Assembly: GCA_964461435.1 (NCBI GenBank)
Contig: CAYWUI010000010.1
Coordinates: 16,238-80,237 of the forward strand
Origin: G020354785 sp964461435
GTDB taxonomy: Bacteria; Bacteroidota; Bacteroidia; Bacteroidales; UBA10428
Direction: 5' to 3'
Length of the DNA stretch: 64,000 nucleotides
Notes under the pieces: generated by a model
Database searches by the model: none
The model's input: the letters and a program-made list of their open reading frames with translations, nothing else
Told to the model about the DNA's origin: nothing
Shown: positions 60,989 to 64,000 of the stretch, one piece after another
Position numbering within the stretch: position 1 is the first letter of the stretch
Layout of the letters: each line of letters begins with the position of its first letter
Translations under genes and position numbers: made by a program

Positions 60989-61584
60989 AGTCTGATAAAG
61001 TTTTCCAGTATTTTTGCACCTGTCTTACCGCTTTTTTCAGGGTGGAACTGGGTGGCATAAAAATTGCCCCTGTGCATTGCGGCACTGAACGGCAGAATAT
61101 AATCGCACGTAGCAGCCGTATTTTCGCCCTTAATCACGTAATAGCTGTGTACAAAATAGACATAACTGTCCTCCAATGTTGCATCAAATAAACCTTCTTT
61201 AAGGTTATATATTTTGTTCCATCCCATCTGCGGCACTTTTGTGATATTTTCACTGCCTGCCTGAGGCACAAACTTTTTCACTGTCTCGTTAAAAATACCT
61301 ATGCACCCGGTATCATTTTCTTCCGAATGCTTGCATAGCATGTGCATGCCGAGGCAGATCCCCAGCAAGGGCTGTTTAAGTCCTTTTATAAGCCTGTCAA
61401 GGTTGTTCTTTTTCAGGTACTGCATTGTAGAGCTGGCTTCACCAACTCCCGGAAAGATAACCTTGTCGGCCGACATAATCTTAGCGTGATCATTGGTTAT
61501 TTCAGGTGTCAGCCCCAGCCTTTGCAGCGCATAATCGACAGATTTGATATTTCCGGCATTATATTTTATAATAACAACATTCAC
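60985..61584 (-). CDS. hisH: Imidazole glycerol phosphate synthase, glutaminase subunit
   Basis: A 199-residue class I amidotransferase producing ammonia for HisF. Oxyanion region KVIFPGVGEASSTMQYL, nucleophile Cys in LLGICLGMHMLC, and the His/Glu pair in ATQFHPEKSG. The start is a GTG at 61584, directly next to the hisB stop; the nearest ATG is out of frame. Confidence 0.97.
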   Translation of the reverse strand: MNVVIIKYNAGNIKSVDYALQRLGLTPEITNDHAKIMSADKVIFPGVGEASSTMQYLKKNNLDRLIKGLKQPLLGICLGMHMLCKHSEENDTGCIGIFNETVKKFVPQAGSENITKVPQMGWNKIYNLKEGLFDATLEDSYVYFVHSYYVIKGENTAATCDYILPFSAAMHRGNFYATQFHPEKSGKTGAKILENFIRL

Positions 61585-62706
61585 TTATAATAGTCCTTTT
61601 GTAGTAGGTATTTCCATATTAAATACGTCCCTTTTAACGGCCATCTTTATTGCCCTGGCAAATGCCTTGAATACAGCTTCAATTTTATGGTGTTCATTTT
61701 TACCTTCTGCCTTGATATTGAGGTTGCATTTGGCGGCATCTGAAAAGGACTTGAAAAAGTGGAAGAACATTTCCGTAGGCACCTCTCCGATCTTCTCGCG
61801 CCTGAATTCCACTTCCCACACCAGCCAGCTTCGTCCCGAGAAGTCCATTACGACGCGGGCCAGCGAGTCGTCCATGGGCAGCACGAACCCGTATCTTTCA
61901 ATTCCCCTTTTCTCGCCCAGGGCCTTAAATATGGCCTCACCCAGGGCAATAGCCGTATCCTCGACGGTATGGTGCTCGTCAACTTCCAGGTCGCCCTTAA
62001 CAGACAATTTGAGGTCTATATTTGCATGCCTGGGTATCTGTCCGAGCACATGATTAAAAAATCCCAGTCCGGTTTCTATTTCCGACCTGCCGGATCCATC
62101 GAGGTTTATTTCGGTCACTATGCTTGTTTCGCCTGTCTTTCTTTCGGCTTTAACATGGCGCTGCCCGAGAGCCACGGTCTCATATATCTTATCCCAGTCG
62201 CCGCAAATAAGAGAGCAATGGTTTTCAAGCCCGCTCTTCTTTATATCCTCCCATTTATATGTACCGGAGAACAGTATACCTTTTGTCCCCAGGTTTTTTG
62301 CCAGCTCGATATCAGACAGGCGGTCTCCTATAACATAGGAGCCTTGCAGATCATAACTGCCGCCTGTATATTTTTCCAGGAGTCCTGTTTTTGGTTTCCT
62401 TGTGGAGGCATTATCATGCGGAAAGGATTTGTCGATCAGCACATCATCGAACACTATGCCCTCGTTTTCAAACGCTTTTATCATTTTATCCTGTACAAGG
62501 CGGAACTTATCCTCGGGAAAGGAACCGGTACCCAGTCCGTCCTGGTTGGTTACGATCACCAGGTCATAATCAAGGTTCTGTTTTATAAGAAACAGGTTAC
62601 GGAATACCCCGGGTACAAATTCAAGTTTTTCCAGCGAATCGACCTGTTCGTCAGGTGGTTCTTTTATTAGTGTTCCGTCTCTGTCTATGAATAATACTTT
62701 TTTCAC
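61585..62706 (-). CDS. hisB: Bifunctional histidinol-phosphatase / imidazoleglycerol-phosphate dehydratase
   Basis: A 373-residue fusion. The N-terminal HAD phosphatase (FIDRDGTLIKEP; VTNQDGLGTGSF; VIGDRLSDIELAKNLG) spans about 1-165. The C-terminal dehydratase (about 180-373) carries GLGFFNHVLGQIPRHANIDL, VDEHHTVEDTAIALGEA, SWLVWEV-type core and KNEHHKIEAVFKAFA, with the manganese-binding His clusters. GTG start at 62706. The fusion is known from enterobacteria and Bacteroidota. Confidence 0.97.
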   Translation of the reverse strand: MKKVLFIDRDGTLIKEPPDEQVDSLEKLEFVPGVFRNLFLIKQNLDYDLVIVTNQDGLGTGSFPEDKFRLVQDKMIKAFENEGIVFDDVLIDKSFPHDNASTRKPKTGLLEKYTGGSYDLQGSYVIGDRLSDIELAKNLGTKGILFSGTYKWEDIKKSGLENHCSLICGDWDKIYETVALGQRHVKAERKTGETSIVTEINLDGSGRSEIETGLGFFNHVLGQIPRHANIDLKLSVKGDLEVDEHHTVEDTAIALGEAIFKALGEKRGIERYGFVLPMDDSLARVVMDFSGRSWLVWEVEFRREKIGEVPTEMFFHFFKSFSDAAKCNLNIKAEGKNEHHKIEAVFKAFARAIKMAVKRDVFNMEIPTTKGLL

Positions 62707-62764
62707 TTGTTAAAATTATGGTTAAATTAAATAACACAATATGTTTCATAAGTATAAGCAAATC

Positions 62765-63799
62765 TTAAACATATTCTTTTAGTGCATCCAGGAGCAGGGC
62801 ATTTTCATCTTTTGTCCCCACTGTGATCCTGAGGCATCCCTCGCATAATATAACGTTAGACCTGTCACGCACAATTATTTTCCTGTCGACAAGGTATTTA
62901 TATATATTCTTAACGGAGCTGACCCTTACAAGGATGAAATTCGAATCTGAAGGGTACACTTTGGTGACGACGGGAATATTTGCCAGTCCGTCCATCAGCA
63001 CCTCTTTAGCTTTCAATATCTCGTTTATCCATATTTTTTTTGCCCTGTCGTTAATAAGGGCTTCATTGGCTTTTTCAAGTGTAAGGCTGTTAATATTGTA
63101 GGGGTACTTGATCTTGTTCAGCACATTAATTATTTCGCCGTCTGCAAATGCCATTCCCAGCCTTATTCCTGCCAGTCCCCATGCCTTGCTGAATGTCTGC
63201 AGGATAACAAGGTTCTTATGTTCATCCAGAACCGACAGCAGGCTTTCATGCGTGGAGAAGTCAATATATGCTTCATCAATAATTACCAGTCCGCCGAAAT
63301 TCTGCATTATTGTTATTATATCCTGCTTTTTAAAAGAGTTGGCCGTAGGGTTGTTCGGAGAGCACAGGAATATGAGCTTTGTGTTCTTATTTATCGCTTT
63401 CAGGATGTCTCCGGTTTTCAGCTGGAAGTCTTCGGTGAGCAGTACTTTTTTAAATTCCACGTTATTTATAGTGGCACAGACCTCATACATGCCGTATGAC
63501 GGTTCCACGGAAACAATATTGTTTATCCGCGGTTCGCAAAAGGCGCGCACGAGCAGGTCTATTGCTTCGTCGCTTCCGTTTCCGAGAAAGATATTATCCG
63601 GCTCTATCTCCTTTATCCGCGAGATTCTTTTTTTCACCTCTGTTTGCAGGGGGTCGGGATACCTGTTAAAAGGGCCGTTAAACGGATTTTCATTCGCATC
63701 AAGGAATACGGCCTCTGTTCCCGAATATTCATCCCTTGCTGACGAATAGGGGGTAAGGTTTTTTATGTTCTTCCTCAATATTTTATCCAGTGAAAACAT
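62765..63799 (-). CDS. hisC: Histidinol-phosphate aminotransferase
   Basis: A 344-residue PLP enzyme. Start SLDKILRKNIKNLTPYSSARDEYSG, DANENPFNGPFNRYPDPLQ, cofactor segment CSPNNPTANSF and DEAYIDFS, the PLP lysine in LQTFSKAWGLAGIRLGMAFAD, and the C-terminal Arg of LRITVGTKDEN. First gene of the minus-strand his cluster, with its own -7 element. The 58 bases to hisB hold no terminator. Confidence 0.96.
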   Translation of the reverse strand: MFSLDKILRKNIKNLTPYSSARDEYSGTEAVFLDANENPFNGPFNRYPDPLQTEVKKRISRIKEIEPDNIFLGNGSDEAIDLLVRAFCEPRINNIVSVEPSYGMYEVCATINNVEFKKVLLTEDFQLKTGDILKAINKNTKLIFLCSPNNPTANSFKKQDIITIMQNFGGLVIIDEAYIDFSTHESLLSVLDEHKNLVILQTFSKAWGLAGIRLGMAFADGEIINVLNKIKYPYNINSLTLEKANEALINDRAKKIWINEILKAKEVLMDGLANIPVVTKVYPSDSNFILVRVSSVKNIYKYLVDRKIIVRDRSNVILCEGCLRITVGTKDENALLLDALKEYV

Positions 63800-63831
63800 G
63801 CTTTAATGTTATAGTTCCGGTTTTCAGCATG

Positions 63832-63839
63832 CAAAAATA
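63832..63839 (-). promoter_or_regulatory. Candidate -7 element upstream of hisC
   Basis: Reads TATTTTTG on the minus strand, an exact TAnnTTTG match 33 bases before the hisC ATG. No clear -33 element. No leader peptide or attenuator like that of hisG is visible here. Confidence 0.45.
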
Positions 63840-63894
63840 TATATTTTTTCCCGGTTTGAGGTTTAATATTTCCGGTTCTTTGTAAACAATCATA

Positions 63895-64000
63895 TTATCT
63901 GGCTGCTCCGAACAGGTTCCAGGAAGATGCAGCACGGGAATAGAAATCCTCTAAAGTTACAGCGCAGGTATAAAACTCCGCAAAAGAATTTGGTGCAGGT
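63895..64000 (-). CDS. C-terminal end of an unidentified protein (partial)
   Basis: The minus strand is open from the window edge to a TAA at 63895. The last residues read PAPNSFAEFYTCAVTLEDF, then YSRAASSWNLFGAAR. The composition looks protein-like, but only 34 codons are visible and I do not recognise the family. If real, it lies 95 bases upstream of hisC on the same strand. Confidence 0.35.
   Translation of the reverse strand, partial: PAPNSFAEFYTCAVTLEDFYSRAASSWNLFGAAR

Noticed and set aside
61759..62670. Long plus-strand frame (303 codons) opposite hisB.
   Set aside because: Antisense shadow of a well-identified gene with all catalytic motifs; no family resemblance in the antisense product.
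41225..63860. Inverted repeats at the presumed his inversion breakpoints.
   Set aside because: The only similarity I saw between the two ends (a TTTT...CCGGTTTTGAG-like stretch) is in direct, not inverted, orientation and too short to have mediated inversion.
1..64000. tRNA, rRNA, CRISPR arrays and insertion sequences.
   Set aside because: No T-loop-like GGTTCRAATCC context in a cloverleaf, no regularly spaced repeats and no transposase or integrase motif were found by eye.

Overview
The window is a low-GC chromosomal segment from a member of the Bacteroidota, most likely an anaerobic Bacteroidales/Marinilabiliales-type lineage. Supporting signs are three proteins with C-terminal type IX secretion (T9SS) sorting domains, several TonB-dependent receptors with carboxypeptidase-like N-terminal domains, PorT-like and DUF1573/DUF4301/DUF5684 families, and promoters of the Bacteroidota form (TTTG/ATTG, about 19 nt, TAnnTTTG). 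A rubredoxin and an AprBA-QmoAB module point to anaerobic life. It is a draft scaffold with three 100-N gaps. Two of these have identical sequence on both sides and are probably short contig overlaps, not missing DNA.

Layout. 1-7 kb: a sensor kinase cut by the window edge, a DUF1573 protein, a cation-chloride-cotransporter-like carrier, zwf-pgl (oxidative pentose phosphate entry), and a receiver domain tethered to the membrane. 7-12.7 kb: LysM/binding protein, purC, phoH, SAM hydrolase, mazG. 12.8-24 kb: a DUF362 protein with a T9SS domain, a TPR protein broken by a gap, an HPt protein, an RRM protein, rubredoxin, pepD, an SLC13 carrier followed by cysQ, and a TonB receptor. 24.2-32.2 kb: a small acidic lipoprotein, two terminators, a strong palindrome and a good promoter, then aprB-aprA-qmoA-qmoB, followed by an LsrG-like monooxygenase and an iron alcohol dehydrogenase. 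There is no qmoC, sat or dsr in view. 32.3-37.4 kb: mixed housekeeping genes (porin, SRAP, ssb, response regulator, YihY) plus an ABC ATPase pseudogene.

37.4-40.7 kb holds hisG-(EamA exporter)-hisD behind a likely attenuator leader. The rest of the pathway, hisC-B-H-A-F-E, lies on the opposite strand at 59.1-63.8 kb. Inverting the 23 kb between them would recreate the classical order hisG-D-C-B-H-A-F-E. The hisI cyclohydrolase domain is missing.

40.7-41.35 kb contains what I consider the most novel element: two tandem copies of a related sequence of about 105-150 nt. Each ends in a strong intrinsic terminator and is preceded by a pair of FNR/CRP-like palindromes; a fifth palindrome precedes the next gene. 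They look like paralogous redox-regulated small RNAs.

41.4-59 kb carries an M1 peptidase with a T9SS domain, PAP2, GT39 and GT2 (envelope lipid or glycan work), a truncated two-component-propeller gene, two TonB receptors, DUF4301, YjbQ, nitroreductase, ornithine aminotransferase and a REC-PAS-adenylate/guanylate cyclase. No tRNA, rRNA, insertion sequence or CRISPR array was seen.
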